Shown here piece by piece: positions 14,710-22,516 of a DNA stretch of 44,337 nucleotides. Positions within the stretch are counted from its first letter, which is position 1, and every line of letters starts with the position of its first letter. Below the pieces are notes generated by a model, which saw nothing but the letters and a program-made list of their open reading frames with translations, had not been told where the DNA came from and ran no database searches. Both the position numbers and the translations under genes were made by a program. This DNA is from Candidatus Nezhaarchaeales archaeon (GTDB taxonomy: Archaea > Thermoproteota > Methanomethylicia > Nezhaarchaeales > JAWCJE01), in contig JAWCJE010000016.1 of assembly GCA_038853715.1 (NCBI GenBank), forward strand, positions 1 to 44,337. Reading direction: 5' to 3'.

Positions 14710-15693
14710 ATGGGAGGTAAGTGTGAATGTGGTGGGCGAATAGTGTTAAACTCGAGCGACGAACTAGTATGTAGGGCGTGTGGTTTAGTTATATCCCCGG
14801 TCCATTACGTGCCACCCTTAATACCTTTTAAGGCTGAGCCGAGGAATAGTCCTAGGGTGCTTCAGCATGGAGCGATAATACCTACACCCTATGGTTCAAC
14901 TTGCTCTACTACGAGTGTTGGAAGCCTTTATGATGCGAAAAGTAAGCCGCTGGATACCGTTAAAAGGTTAATATTCTCTAGGTTATCACGTCTTCATAGG
15001 CTACACTCCTTCTCAAAGTCAACGGCGACTAGTTTACGCGCTCTTTACACATTAAGGAGGGTGTGCTCCCTCCTCGGAGTTAGCGAGGCAACGTATACTC
15101 ACGCCAGCTACTTGGTTATGAAGATGCTTCGTAGCGGGATGAAGGCCGATCTCACTAGTTATGCTATTGTGGGCGCGTGTATAATAATTGCTAGCCGCCG
15201 CTTTGATCCTTTGAAGCCCGTAACTGTTAGAAGCGTTACTAGATTGATGCGGCAGCTTGGCCATAAGAGTGTTAGTAAGAATAGCGTGCTACGTTCCTTA
15301 TTCCTAATTAGGAGGCTTACCGGGATTATTCAAGTAGCGAGGCCAGAAAATTATTTATCTTTCATATGCTCAAAGGTCGCTGGTTTAAGTAGTGTGAGAG
15401 CTGAGCTAAAGTTAATCGGGGTAAAACCCGAGGAGTATATGCAGCGTCTTTTAAGCGTTAGTAAGCTCGTCTTAAGTAGGATTCCGCCTACACGTAGAGG
15501 GGGACGTGACCCCTTCGTACTCTCGGCATCCGCGGTTTACGCTGCTGATAGGCTTCTCGCGGTAAAAGCAAACCGAGCGCCCCTTTTAACCCAAAGCCTA
15601 CTAGGTCAGCAGCTAGGTATAGCTGTCTATACGCTGCGTGATCACTTCACGATGTTAGTGAAACCGGTACTCCATCAAATGGGAAAGGAGTGA
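14710..15693 (+). CDS. tfb: Divergent transcription factor B (TFB/TFIIB) paralogue
   Basis: This 327-residue protein has an N-terminal zinc ribbon with CxC...CxxC (C5, C7, C21, C24; CECGGRIVLNSSDELVCRAC), a B-reader/linker region rich in Pro and Thr, and two cyclin-like repeats. The first is at about 100-205 (TATSLRALYTLRRVCSLLG, DLTSYAIVGACIIIASRR). The second is at about 212-320 (ENYLSFICSKVAGL, DPFVLSASAVYAADRLLAV). TFB recruits RNA polymerase to TATA/TBP. This copy is divergent: the CxC spacing and linker are unusual for the main TFB. Its stop overlaps the next gene, so it is co-transcribed with a pilus/secretion gene set. A dedicated regulator like Sulfolobus TFB3 is my inference. Confidence 0.85.
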   Translation: MGGKCECGGRIVLNSSDELVCRACGLVISPVHYVPPLIPFKAEPRNSPRVLQHGAIIPTPYGSTCSTTSVGSLYDAKSKPLDTVKRLIFSRLSRLHRLHSFSKSTATSLRALYTLRRVCSLLGVSEATYTHASYLVMKMLRSGMKADLTSYAIVGACIIIASRRFDPLKPVTVRSVTRLMRQLGHKSVSKNSVLRSLFLIRRLTGIIQVARPENYLSFICSKVAGLSSVRAELKLIGVKPEEYMQRLLSVSKLVLSRIPPTRRGGRDPFVLSASAVYAADRLLAVKANRAPLLTQSLLGQQLGIAVYTLRDHFTMLVKPVLHQMGKE

Positions 15694-15992
15694 TCTATTA
15701 TTTGATATTCAAGCGGAGCTCGGAGCCGATGTTGAAGGAGTTGGATAAGCTTAGGCTTGGGTTGGAGTTGACTCGTGAAACGCTTGAAGGACTTAAGGGG
15801 AAGTTTCACGTAGTTAATGAATGTTTAGACGCTATAAAAACGCTTAACGAACGTATTCAGAAGCTTGAAGCTAAAAGCCTAACAATCAATGATCTGGAGC
15901 GCCTTCGCTTCTACGCTCGTCTCGTTTCAAGAATAGAGGTTAAGCTCATGAGGTTTGGTGGTGATCATTATATCGGTAAAGAAGAGCATTGA
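15690..15992 (+). CDS. Small coiled-coil protein 1 of the TFB-pilus operon
   Basis: GTG at 15690 overlaps the TFB stop by 4 bp; ATG at 15729 (MLKELDKLRLGLEL) is an alternative start. The 87-100 residue product is a single long amphipathic helix or coiled coil (LRLGLELTRETLEGLKGKF, AIKTLNERIQKLEAKSL, LERLRFYARLVSRIEVKL). No family is recognised. Its position between TFB and the secretion ATPase suggests a structural or regulatory partner of the machine. Confidence 0.6.
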   Translation: MIYYLIFKRSSEPMLKELDKLRLGLELTRETLEGLKGKFHVVNECLDAIKTLNERIQKLEAKSLTINDLERLRFYARLVSRIEVKLMRFGGDHYIGKEEH

Positions 15993-16401
15993 AGAGGTGG
16001 TTGAAGCCCTCCTTAAGGAGGGTGTGAGACCTGAGGCTGTTAAAAGATCTTTAATCAACTTAGGCTTTGATAGGGAGCAGGTGGAAAAGGTGTTAACTAG
16101 CGTAGCCGTATCACCGTCAACCGTAGAGCCTGAGTATCGGCTTATTAACGATGAGTTAAAGAGGCAAAAGTTGTCTTTAGAGGAGCTTAGAAAGGAGTTC
16201 ACTAAAATAAAGGATCTTGTGAACACCTTCATAAATAGAATTGAACTGCTGGAGAAGGAAATTAGTCAAGCTGCCACTTCGAGGTTAACTACGTTAGAAG
16301 CGAGGTTTAACGCCTTAATCGATGCGTTAATCGATTACGCCCCATACCTCTTTGAGGATTCTAGGTTAAAGAGGATGCCGACGTTAGTAAAGCAGGAGTA
16401 A
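15955..16401 (+). CDS. Small coiled-coil protein 2 of the TFB-pilus operon
   Basis: The frame opens at TTG 15955 (GTG 15958/15961 also possible), overlapping the previous gene by up to 38 bp. The 148-residue product has an N-terminal helical hairpin that looks like a UBA/winged domain (IEEVVEALLKEGVRPEAVKR, SLINLGFDREQVEKVLTSV). A coiled coil follows (YRLINDELKRQKLSLEELRK, TFINRIELLEKEIS), with a C-terminal ARFNALIDALIDYAPYLF segment. No family is recognised. It ends 9 bp before the secretion ATPase start, so the genes are clearly one operon. Confidence 0.65.
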   Translation: MVVIIISVKKSIEEVVEALLKEGVRPEAVKRSLINLGFDREQVEKVLTSVAVSPSTVEPEYRLINDELKRQKLSLEELRKEFTKIKDLVNTFINRIELLEKEISQAATSRLTTLEARFNALIDALIDYAPYLFEDSRLKRMPTLVKQE

Positions 16402-16410
16402 GTAAACGGC

Positions 16411-18576
16411 ATGGCCAAGTGTAAGTTAAAATGTTCCTTCCGGTTGAAGAGGAAGCCCTCCGAAGCTTTAGGGGCTATAATTACCTGTTCAAGCCCTTCG
16501 GAAGATGCTGGCAATATAGCTTTAAATCCTTCATGCAGAGCTGAAGCTATTTGCCACCTCACGTTAATAGGCCGACCCATAAACTTCTTCGATATTCAAA
16601 CACCTTATTGGATGTATAGCTATAAGAGCGAAACCATTAAAACGTTAGTTGAATACGCTTCCTCTTTAAGTAGGATAAAGTACGAAGTGTTAAACTACGT
16701 TAAATGCCTCCATGGTTTACAGGGCTGTAGTAATGCTCAAACCTCCTTCTTCGTAAAGATGTTCAGCCTATACCCATATCCGGGGCTTATCTACACGGAC
16801 CCTGTAGGGGCTTTCTTAAAAGTTGTTGAGGAGGAGCTTAAAGCTAGGCTCCTAAGGCCTGGGGAGGCCCTATGTGGAAGCTGCCTTAAAGCTTACCGCG
16901 AGGGGCTTAAGAAGCTTAAGAAAACCCTGGCGAAAACCACTCTTATCCGTGGATGGTTAAACGATAGGTCGCAGCAGTATTATGAGTTATGCTTCCGTTT
17001 TTCTAAAACGGCCAGGAGGCATGCTTTAAGCGACGTTAAGCGGATGGCGTTACCCCCGGATTGGAGGGTACTTGAAGAATACCTCGTACCACCCTTCAAG
17101 GTGAAGGTTCTTCAGGCGACGACTTCTGATGAAGTTTTTTACTTCGTTAAAAACCCATTAAGAGATTGGCGCTTAAAGTATATCATAAATGATGCAGTGA
17201 GGGTGTTAAATAGAAAACTTCGAACCTCATTCTCTATCGAGAACTATAGCTTAGATTCCGTCATTTCATGTAGGAAGGCTGAAGCGTTAAACTTGCTTCG
17301 CCCTATGTTAGTCCAAAGGGGGCTTAAGGACTACACGTTGGAGGAGCTTGCCGCCTTAGCTAGTTATAAGTCCGTGGGGCTAATGAAGCTGATGCCGTTC
17401 TTACTTGACGATAACGTTGAGGAGTTCTTCCTCGATAAGCCTTCATCGTACGTATACCTAGACTTAAGGAGGTGGGGGCGGGCTAGAAGCAATATTTCCC
17501 TCACCGAGGGCGAAGTTAATCGGGTAGTAACGCATATTAAGAGCGAATCGGGCTTCCCACTCGATTATGAGAACCCCTCTCTTAAAAGTGAAGTGATTAC
17601 GAAGGATTTTCACGTACGCGTTTCGATAGATATAAGCCCGCTAGCAGTTGATGGCGTAACCTTAGACTTTAGGAAGCTTAAAAGTAGATCCTTCTTAACC
17701 ATAGTGGATCTCGTCAGAAACGGTACGCTAACGGTAATGGCTGCCTCGTACATCGTTTTTAATTTACTGAAAAAGCGAAGCATACTTATCTACGGCGAGC
17801 CAGGGTCTGGCAAAACTACGCTTATGAATGCTCTCGACTTAATATTACCTGCCTCGGTTAGGAAGGTTTACTGCGAAGACGTCATTGAAACCATTCCGCA
17901 GATTGACGAATTTGGAAGGCATCAACTCAGGTATCACGTTGACCCCCTTGAAGCGTTAAGGGAGGGCACTAGTAAACAATTTGAAGTTTTAAAGACGTTA
18001 CATCGAGCTCCCGACTACTTAATACTAGGCGAGGTCCAGCATAAGCTCCATTCTCAAGCTCTATTTCAAGGTCTTTCAGCAGGTTTAAGGGTTTTAGCTA
18101 CAACGCATTCTTCAACAGCCGAACAGCTGATGTCGAGGTTCATATTCCACCACGAAATACCGATTACCTGCCTCTACGATCTAGATCTTCTAGTACAAAT
18201 GAAGAGGCTGCCGTTAAGCTCCGCTAACCAAAGGAGGCTTGTAAGGATAGTCGAGGTGGAGCCACGGCCCCCTAACGTGGTGTCGCTCTCCTTAAACACC
18301 GTAAAACTTGTAGATGTATTCCTATGGGATCCTTCGGGGCGTTTAAGAGCATGCATAGATCTATACGACGCACCATCTATAAGGAAGATAGCCGCCTTTG
18401 AGCCTTTAAACCGTAAATCTTTTAATGACGTTATATCGAGCGTTGCTTCAACTATTGAAGAGTTGATCGGAAAGGACGTAGGAATACGTGATGTTTTAAG
18501 TGCTTTCGAACGGCTTTACGCTGAACACTTCATGTACGTTACGCCAAGGCAGGAGGTGGTTAAGGTTAAGGGCTAA
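16411..18576 (+). CDS. Type II/IV secretion (GspE/FlaI/VirB11-like) ATPase with Cys-rich N-terminus
   Basis: This 721-residue protein has a C-terminal ATPase core with Walker A GEPGSGKTTLMNAL at about 462-475, an Asp-box region (YCEDVIETIPQIDEFGRHQL), Walker B-like YLILGEVQH, and the His-box ATTHSSTAEQLMSR. The domain is preceded by the PilT/GspE N-domain (DDNVEEFFLDKPSSYVYLDL). It would power a type IV pilus or related filament at the cytoplasmic face of the membrane. Unusual Cys pairs in the first about 170 residues (CKLKC, CRAEAIC, CLHGLQGC, CGSC) could bind zinc. Two TadC-like membrane genes follow. Its end overlaps the next frame if that gene starts at 18500. Confidence 0.9.
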   Translation: MAKCKLKCSFRLKRKPSEALGAIITCSSPSEDAGNIALNPSCRAEAICHLTLIGRPINFFDIQTPYWMYSYKSETIKTLVEYASSLSRIKYEVLNYVKCLHGLQGCSNAQTSFFVKMFSLYPYPGLIYTDPVGAFLKVVEEELKARLLRPGEALCGSCLKAYREGLKKLKKTLAKTTLIRGWLNDRSQQYYELCFRFSKTARRHALSDVKRMALPPDWRVLEEYLVPPFKVKVLQATTSDEVFYFVKNPLRDWRLKYIINDAVRVLNRKLRTSFSIENYSLDSVISCRKAEALNLLRPMLVQRGLKDYTLEELAALASYKSVGLMKLMPFLLDDNVEEFFLDKPSSYVYLDLRRWGRARSNISLTEGEVNRVVTHIKSESGFPLDYENPSLKSEVITKDFHVRVSIDISPLAVDGVTLDFRKLKSRSFLTIVDLVRNGTLTVMAASYIVFNLLKKRSILIYGEPGSGKTTLMNALDLILPASVRKVYCEDVIETIPQIDEFGRHQLRYHVDPLEALREGTSKQFEVLKTLHRAPDYLILGEVQHKLHSQALFQGLSAGLRVLATTHSSTAEQLMSRFIFHHEIPITCLYDLDLLVQMKRLPLSSANQRRLVRIVEVEPRPPNVVSLSLNTVKLVDVFLWDPSGRLRACIDLYDAPSIRKIAAFEPLNRKSFNDVISSVASTIEELIGKDVGIRDVLSAFERLYAEHFMYVTPRQEVVKVKG

Positions 18577-19351
18577 ACTTACTAACTTAGTATTTAACGA
18601 GTATAGACGGGTGCTACCCCAATCATACTTAGAGAGGCTAACGGTAAAAGCTAAAGCGTTTAAGGATGCTCGTAACGCTCTAAAACTATCATGCGTCTTG
18701 GCCCCCATTGTTTTTACGTGTGCCTTCATCCTATCCAAGGACGTGATTGTCTCAATTATTTGCGCGGCTATCTTCACCTACGCTTACCTTAAGGTTAAGG
18801 CGTTCAGCTTTTTAAGGAAAGTTGAATATGAATCTTCATTAGTCGATAGCTACGCGGCCATCGTGCTTGAGGAGTTACGATTAGTATTAAGTACCTCGGG
18901 TTCACTGTTTCAAGCTTTAACCTTTGTTTCTAACGGCGACTACCCTTTAATCTCGAAGGCGTTTAAACGCGTACTTAACCTAGCCCAGGAAGGAATTAGT
19001 TTAACAGTAGCCCTTTCTAAGCTTGCCAAGGAGCAAACCTCAGAGACAATGAGAAAGGGGTTATGGTTACTGATAACGGGTAGTAGGAAGCATGGGCTTA
19101 GCGAGCGTATTTGGGATTTATCAGCGCTTCAATCTGAAGCACGTAATCGCTTTACTCTATACATGAAGCATACGCATAACTCGCTTTTAGTATTAATTCC
19201 GTTAGCCTTCCTCCTCCCTCCCTCCATGGTGCTCGCGTTAACCATTAAACGCTTCACCTTACTAATACTGCCATTACTAATCCCGATGCACCTCATACTA
19301 CTCACGCTAACCATTAAGCTTCTATCAAGAAGGGTGGCGCCTCCCCTATGA
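18500..19351 (+). CDS. TadC/GspF-like membrane platform protein, first copy
   Basis: A frame of 283 codons starts at GTG 18500, overlapping the ATPase gene by 77 bp. A later GTG near 18611 (VLPQSYLERL) is an alternative, so the start is uncertain. Paired N-terminal hydrophobic helices (ALKLSCVLAPIVFTCAFIL, VSIICAAIFTYAYLKV) are followed by a cytosolic GspF/TadC domain (LEELRLVLSTSGSLFQAL, AQEGISLTVALSKLAKE, GSRKHGLSERIWDLSALQ). Two C-terminal helices follow (LLVLIPLAFLLPPSMVLAL, FTLLILPLLIPMHLILLTL). This is the inner-membrane platform partner of the ATPase. It overlaps the next gene by 4 bp (ATGA). Confidence 0.82.
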   Translation: MLSNGFTLNTSCTLRQGRRWLRLRAKLTNLVFNEYRRVLPQSYLERLTVKAKAFKDARNALKLSCVLAPIVFTCAFILSKDVIVSIICAAIFTYAYLKVKAFSFLRKVEYESSLVDSYAAIVLEELRLVLSTSGSLFQALTFVSNGDYPLISKAFKRVLNLAQEGISLTVALSKLAKEQTSETMRKGLWLLITGSRKHGLSERIWDLSALQSEARNRFTLYMKHTHNSLLVLIPLAFLLPPSMVLALTIKRFTLLILPLLIPMHLILLTLTIKLLSRRVAPPL

Positions 19352-20193
19352 AGCCCTTGAAGAAGGTTGAAGCCACCTGCTTAGCGTTAAGCGTGTTAAT
19401 AAATGCCTCCTTACTTATAGCCGCCGTCAAGTTAATGCATGACATTACGGTCTTGGTAGCCTTTACTGCGGCTTCCACATTAACGGTTTACCTAGCATTA
19501 CTCCAAGCTTACAGGTGTACGGTTACTAAACGCTTCACTATAACGTCTGAGGTTAAGGAGTTGGAAAACTTCCTATTACTATGGGGGGAGTTTATGAGTA
19601 GAGGGGAGAACCCTGAAGCAAGCTTAATGAGGGCGTTAAGTAAGTATGAGGGGCCCTTAAAGGGCTTAATGGAGGACTTAGCCGCTACGATCGTTGAAGC
19701 TGGGGTCCCCGTAAAGCAAGCCTTAAGCTCGCTAAGGTATAAGTTAAGCGAGAAGCAATCCCATCGATTAATACTGTTGGTGCAGCGCTTAATAGAACAT
19801 AGTACTCAAAGGGCTGGTAAACGCATAGTTGATTTAATACTTTCACTACGTGAAAATAGGCAACTACGTGAAAGCTTGGAACAGGTTATAAGGGCCGAGG
19901 CGTTTAAAGTTAAGCTGTTATGTGTATTAAGTGGCTGTCTTCTAGCGGTTTTCGCGTATGCATCATCGATTTTGGCAGCCTTAAGCGCCTCCTCCACCTC
20001 CATCATGGAAGGAGGGTTAAGCGCGGAGTTAAGTACTATACGGTTTTCATATTATACGGCTTTCTTCGCCTTCACGATATACCCGCCCACTCTAGTAGCA
20101 CTATTTATGGGTGAAGCTAAGCCATACGCCTACTCGTTAATGTGCGCCCTCGCCTACATATTTACTGCGCTATTGACCAGCCTTCTCCGGTGA
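19348..20193 (+). CDS. TadC/GspF-like membrane platform protein, second copy
   Basis: This 281-residue protein starts at ATG inside the stop of the first platform gene. Layout is the same as the first: two N-terminal helices (CLALSVLINASLLIAAVKLM, VLVAFTAASTLTVYLALLQA), then the cytosolic domain (LLWGEFMSRGENPEASLMRAL, VEAGVPVKQALSSLRYKLSE), then C-terminal helices (VLSGCLLAVFAYASSILAAL, YTAFFAFTIYPPTLVALFM). Tandem TadC-like subunits, as in TadB/TadC of bacterial Tad systems, indicate a two-subunit platform. It is the last gene of the contiguous TFB string, before the pilin. Confidence 0.82.
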   Translation: MKPLKKVEATCLALSVLINASLLIAAVKLMHDITVLVAFTAASTLTVYLALLQAYRCTVTKRFTITSEVKELENFLLLWGEFMSRGENPEASLMRALSKYEGPLKGLMEDLAATIVEAGVPVKQALSSLRYKLSEKQSHRLILLVQRLIEHSTQRAGKRIVDLILSLRENRQLRESLEQVIRAEAFKVKLLCVLSGCLLAVFAYASSILAALSASSTSIMEGGLSAELSTIRFSYYTAFFAFTIYPPTLVALFMGEAKPYAYSLMCALAYIFTALLTSLLR

Positions 20194-20215
20194 ATGTACA
20201 CTATGGATTAAGGGG

Positions 20216-20224
20216 GATAAATAG
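20216..20224 (+). promoter_or_regulatory. TATA-like box before the pilin gene
   Basis: GATAAATAG at 20216-20224 lies about 27-36 bp upstream of the pilin start codons (20245/20251/20254). A separate promoter would let the pilin be made in excess over the assembly proteins; that is inference. Confidence 0.4.
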
Positions 20225-20244
20225 CCCTTTGAAAAGTTAATACG

Positions 20245-20496
20245 GTGGTAATGATGCTACACTCCGTTAAGCGGTTACTGAGGAATAGGAAAGCTGGACC
20301 GTTAATTGAGGAGGGGATGCTTTTAGGGATCAGCATCGTTACGTTAACAGTAATAATCTCGGTGATCTACGGCCTTCTAGGGAGTGTTGGAGACGCGATG
20401 ACTAAGATGGAAAGCAGCTTCGGAGACTTCTGGGGGACCGCCCTATCGAAAATGCATGAGGTAGCTAATAACCTAAGGCAAGCTTTACACGTATAG
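20245..20496 (+). CDS. Small type IV pilin / Flp-like prepilin
   Basis: This short protein (83 residues from GTG 20245; 80 from ATG 20254) has the class III signal arrangement. A basic leader (SVKRLLRNRKAG) is followed by a Gly cleavage site and then PLIEEGMLLGISIVTLTV, with Glu at mature positions 4 and 5 ahead of one long hydrophobic helix. The C-terminal part (GDAMTKMESSFGDFWGTALS) is amphipathic, with no Cys. A PibD/EppA-type prepilin peptidase should cleave after Gly. Glu5 of the mature pilin is the classic assembly residue. It lies between the platform genes and the HerA ATPase. Single-helix size resembles Flp/Tad pilins. Confidence 0.75.
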   Translation: MVMMLHSVKRLLRNRKAGPLIEEGMLLGISIVTLTVIISVIYGLLGSVGDAMTKMESSFGDFWGTALSKMHEVANNLRQALHV

Positions 20497-20665
20497 CCTG
20501 AGGGGTAATGGAGTCCGGTAAAACATCGCTTGTTAAGAAGATAACTACTAGGTTAATACGTGAGCGGATGACGAACCCTGCTTAGGGGTCCTAGGGGAGG
20601 GGTAAAATGCCGTTCGGGAATGTAGCCTTAAGGCTACCCTGATAAACGGTGATTACACGCCGCTA
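20497..20665. other. Gap with two very short frames before the HerA-like gene
   Basis: A 25-codon frame (ATG 20509, MESGKTSLVKKITTRLIRER) and an 11-codon frame (ATG 20607, MPFGNVALRLP) are present; both are too short to assign. GGGGAGGGGTAAAATG at about 20594-20609 is a strong ribosome-binding site with a start codon, so the 11-codon frame may be a leader peptide. No stronger start for the HerA-like gene than TTG 20666 is seen in its frame. Confidence 0.3.
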
Positions 20666-22417
20666 TTGATACTTGCGCTCTTTATAGTCCTCGTAGCCGC
20701 CTTCATCAAGAGGACGCTAGCAACCCTCGATCCTACCGTTCTACTATCACCCATCCTGTTCATAGCTTTAACGGCTATAGCCGCTTACATCGCGTTTATT
20801 GCTTACCCGAGGGGTTCAGTTCTTCTCGGTTTTTCAAGGCTTTTACCGGTATGGATTAAACTCAAAGGCTCGGAAGGCTCTCGACACGTAGTGGTACTGG
20901 GCGTTACGGGAAGCGGGAAAACAGAGACCGTTAAACGGTTGATCAGCGGTAGGCAAAGCGTATTAGTCTTGGATTGGGCTGGCGAGTATACTATTTTCCC
21001 GGTTGTTAAGCCTGAAGAGTTGAGTTTAGCAGGGCTAACTGTTGAGGAGATAGTTGAGGCGATAGGTAACGCCTTCCAGCTTACGACGCCTCAAACGGGC
21101 TTCCTATACAACATATTGAAGAACGTAAACGTCGCCAACCTGAAGGTCGTCGTGGAGAGGCTTCAAAGTCTTCCAGAGGCATCTTTAAGCGCGTCGGAAC
21201 GCGAGATAAGGGCCGCCTTGCTTAGGCGTTTAACGCCTTGTGAGCGCCTATTCGGAGGATCTACACCCTTAAACGTTGGGAGGGTGAATCTAAGCCACCT
21301 AACTCATGACGGTAAAGTATTAACGCTTAACGTAGCGTTAAGGATAATATATGACTTAGCTCGTAGGCGTGAGTTACAGGCAGAGGTAGTGGTAATAGAG
21401 GAGGCGCAGAACGTTATACCGGCTAAGCGTGAAGGCCCTCCAAGTAGTGGCGAACTACTATTACAGGAGATGCGTAAGTACGGTATCTCAGTGGTTCTTT
21501 CAGCGCAACTTCCGGCGACGCTTAGCGAATACTTCAGGGACGCTGAATATGTCATAGTTCACCGGTTACTGATGAATAGTGACGAGGTTAGGAACTTCGC
21601 CACCATCCTAGACGAGGACGACTTCCAACGTCTCTCTAGGGCTAAGACTGGTGAAGCGTTAGTACTTCACCGGGGCGAAAAACTGTGGGTAAGGGTGCTT
21701 AAGGCTAGGCAAACCAAGCGGAAGCAACCAGAAATAGCACCCGAGGTGAAGCAAGCGGAGGTTGAGGAGGGCGTGAAAAGGGCTGAGTTCGAAGCTAAGC
21801 TCTTCGAAGTCGCGAAGGGGCTTGAAGGACTTTCGGAGCTTGTTAAAGAGCTTAGTGACAGCGTTGAGAAGCTTACGAAGAGGGCTGAAGACCTAGAGGT
21901 ATTCAAGGAGGGCTTAGAGAAAATCATGAGGGGGAGAGTAGAGAATAAGCTTGATCTTAACGAGTTCAAGGATCGGGTTGAGAAGACGTTGAACATCGTT
22001 AGCTCGGAGCTTCCAAGCGCTTTTAACAAGTTAAAAGAGTTAACCTCCAAGGTTGAGGTCTTAGAGGGTGAAATTGCCACCGTTAAGGGCGTGTATGATG
22101 AGCTTTCGGAGCAGGTGAAGGCAATCTTAACCGCCCTTAACGTACTTAAGGGGGGCCTTAAGCGTATAAAACCTAAGAAACCCCTAACGAGTATGGGCGC
22201 TGAGGCTGTTGAAAACGAGTTAAGAAAGGTTGTTCCGGCGTTGCTTAGGGATCCACCAACGCTAAGCGTAGCCGATATGGGGGATCGCATAGTGATCTCC
22301 CCGGCGAGGTACATCGACGATGAGAGCTTTAAGGCGGTTACGGAGGTCGTTAAAGGCTTTGGCGGGAGGGTTGAGCGCGACGATCGGGGGTTCTTCTGGG
22401 CCATACCGAAGAGGTAA
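20666..22417 (+). CDS. Membrane-anchored HerA/VirB4-like ATPase with coiled-coil C-terminus (CedB-like)
   Basis: This 583-residue protein has two N-terminal transmembrane helices (residues about 2-13 and 28-46: LALFIVLVAAFI, PILFIALTAIAAYIAFIAY). A HerA/FtsK-type ATPase domain follows, with Walker A GVTGSGKTETV (79-89) and Walker B EVVVIEEAQNVIP (about 239-251), then LSAQLPATLSEYF and ILDEDDFQRL. Residues about 350-510 are a long coiled coil (EKLTKRAEDLEVFKEGLEKI), and a small alpha/beta C-terminal domain ends the protein. Membrane anchoring plus HerA/VirB4 core matches CedB of the Sulfolobus DNA import system better than cytosolic HerA-NurA. No nurA is adjacent. A TTG start is required. Confidence 0.8.
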   Translation: MILALFIVLVAAFIKRTLATLDPTVLLSPILFIALTAIAAYIAFIAYPRGSVLLGFSRLLPVWIKLKGSEGSRHVVVLGVTGSGKTETVKRLISGRQSVLVLDWAGEYTIFPVVKPEELSLAGLTVEEIVEAIGNAFQLTTPQTGFLYNILKNVNVANLKVVVERLQSLPEASLSASEREIRAALLRRLTPCERLFGGSTPLNVGRVNLSHLTHDGKVLTLNVALRIIYDLARRRELQAEVVVIEEAQNVIPAKREGPPSSGELLLQEMRKYGISVVLSAQLPATLSEYFRDAEYVIVHRLLMNSDEVRNFATILDEDDFQRLSRAKTGEALVLHRGEKLWVRVLKARQTKRKQPEIAPEVKQAEVEEGVKRAEFEAKLFEVAKGLEGLSELVKELSDSVEKLTKRAEDLEVFKEGLEKIMRGRVENKLDLNEFKDRVEKTLNIVSSELPSAFNKLKELTSKVEVLEGEIATVKGVYDELSEQVKAILTALNVLKGGLKRIKPKKPLTSMGAEAVENELRKVVPALLRDPPTLSVADMGDRIVISPARYIDDESFKAVTEVVKGFGGRVERDDRGFFWAIPKR

Positions 22418-22433
22418 AGGGCCCGCATAACCC

Positions 22434-22504
22434 ACGCGGAGTAGCCTCGGGTTCCCGCATCCGTAACCATGGCGTCCTCTCAAGCTATCCTGAGGCTACG
22501 CGGA
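22434..22504. repeat. Inverted repeat in the herA-helicase gap
   Basis: GTAGCCTC (22441-22448) pairs with GAGGCTAC (22492-22499), and ACGCGGA is repeated directly at 22434-22440 and 22498-22504. The structure begins 17 bp after the HerA stop and lies just ahead of the helicase start. It could be a terminator-like or translational control hairpin. Confidence 0.4.
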
Positions 22505-22516
22505 TAGGGGTTAAGC

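Noticed and set aside
20509-20586. 25-codon ORF containing a GKTS-like motif before the HerA-like gene
   Set aside because: The motif is too short to be a P-loop fold and no fold can be built from 25 residues; probably chance.
21667-22470. 267-codon open frame antisense to the HerA-like gene
   Set aside because: It is Ser/Leu-rich low-complexity sequence that mirrors the Lys/Glu/Leu-rich coiled coil on the coding strand and shows no domain.
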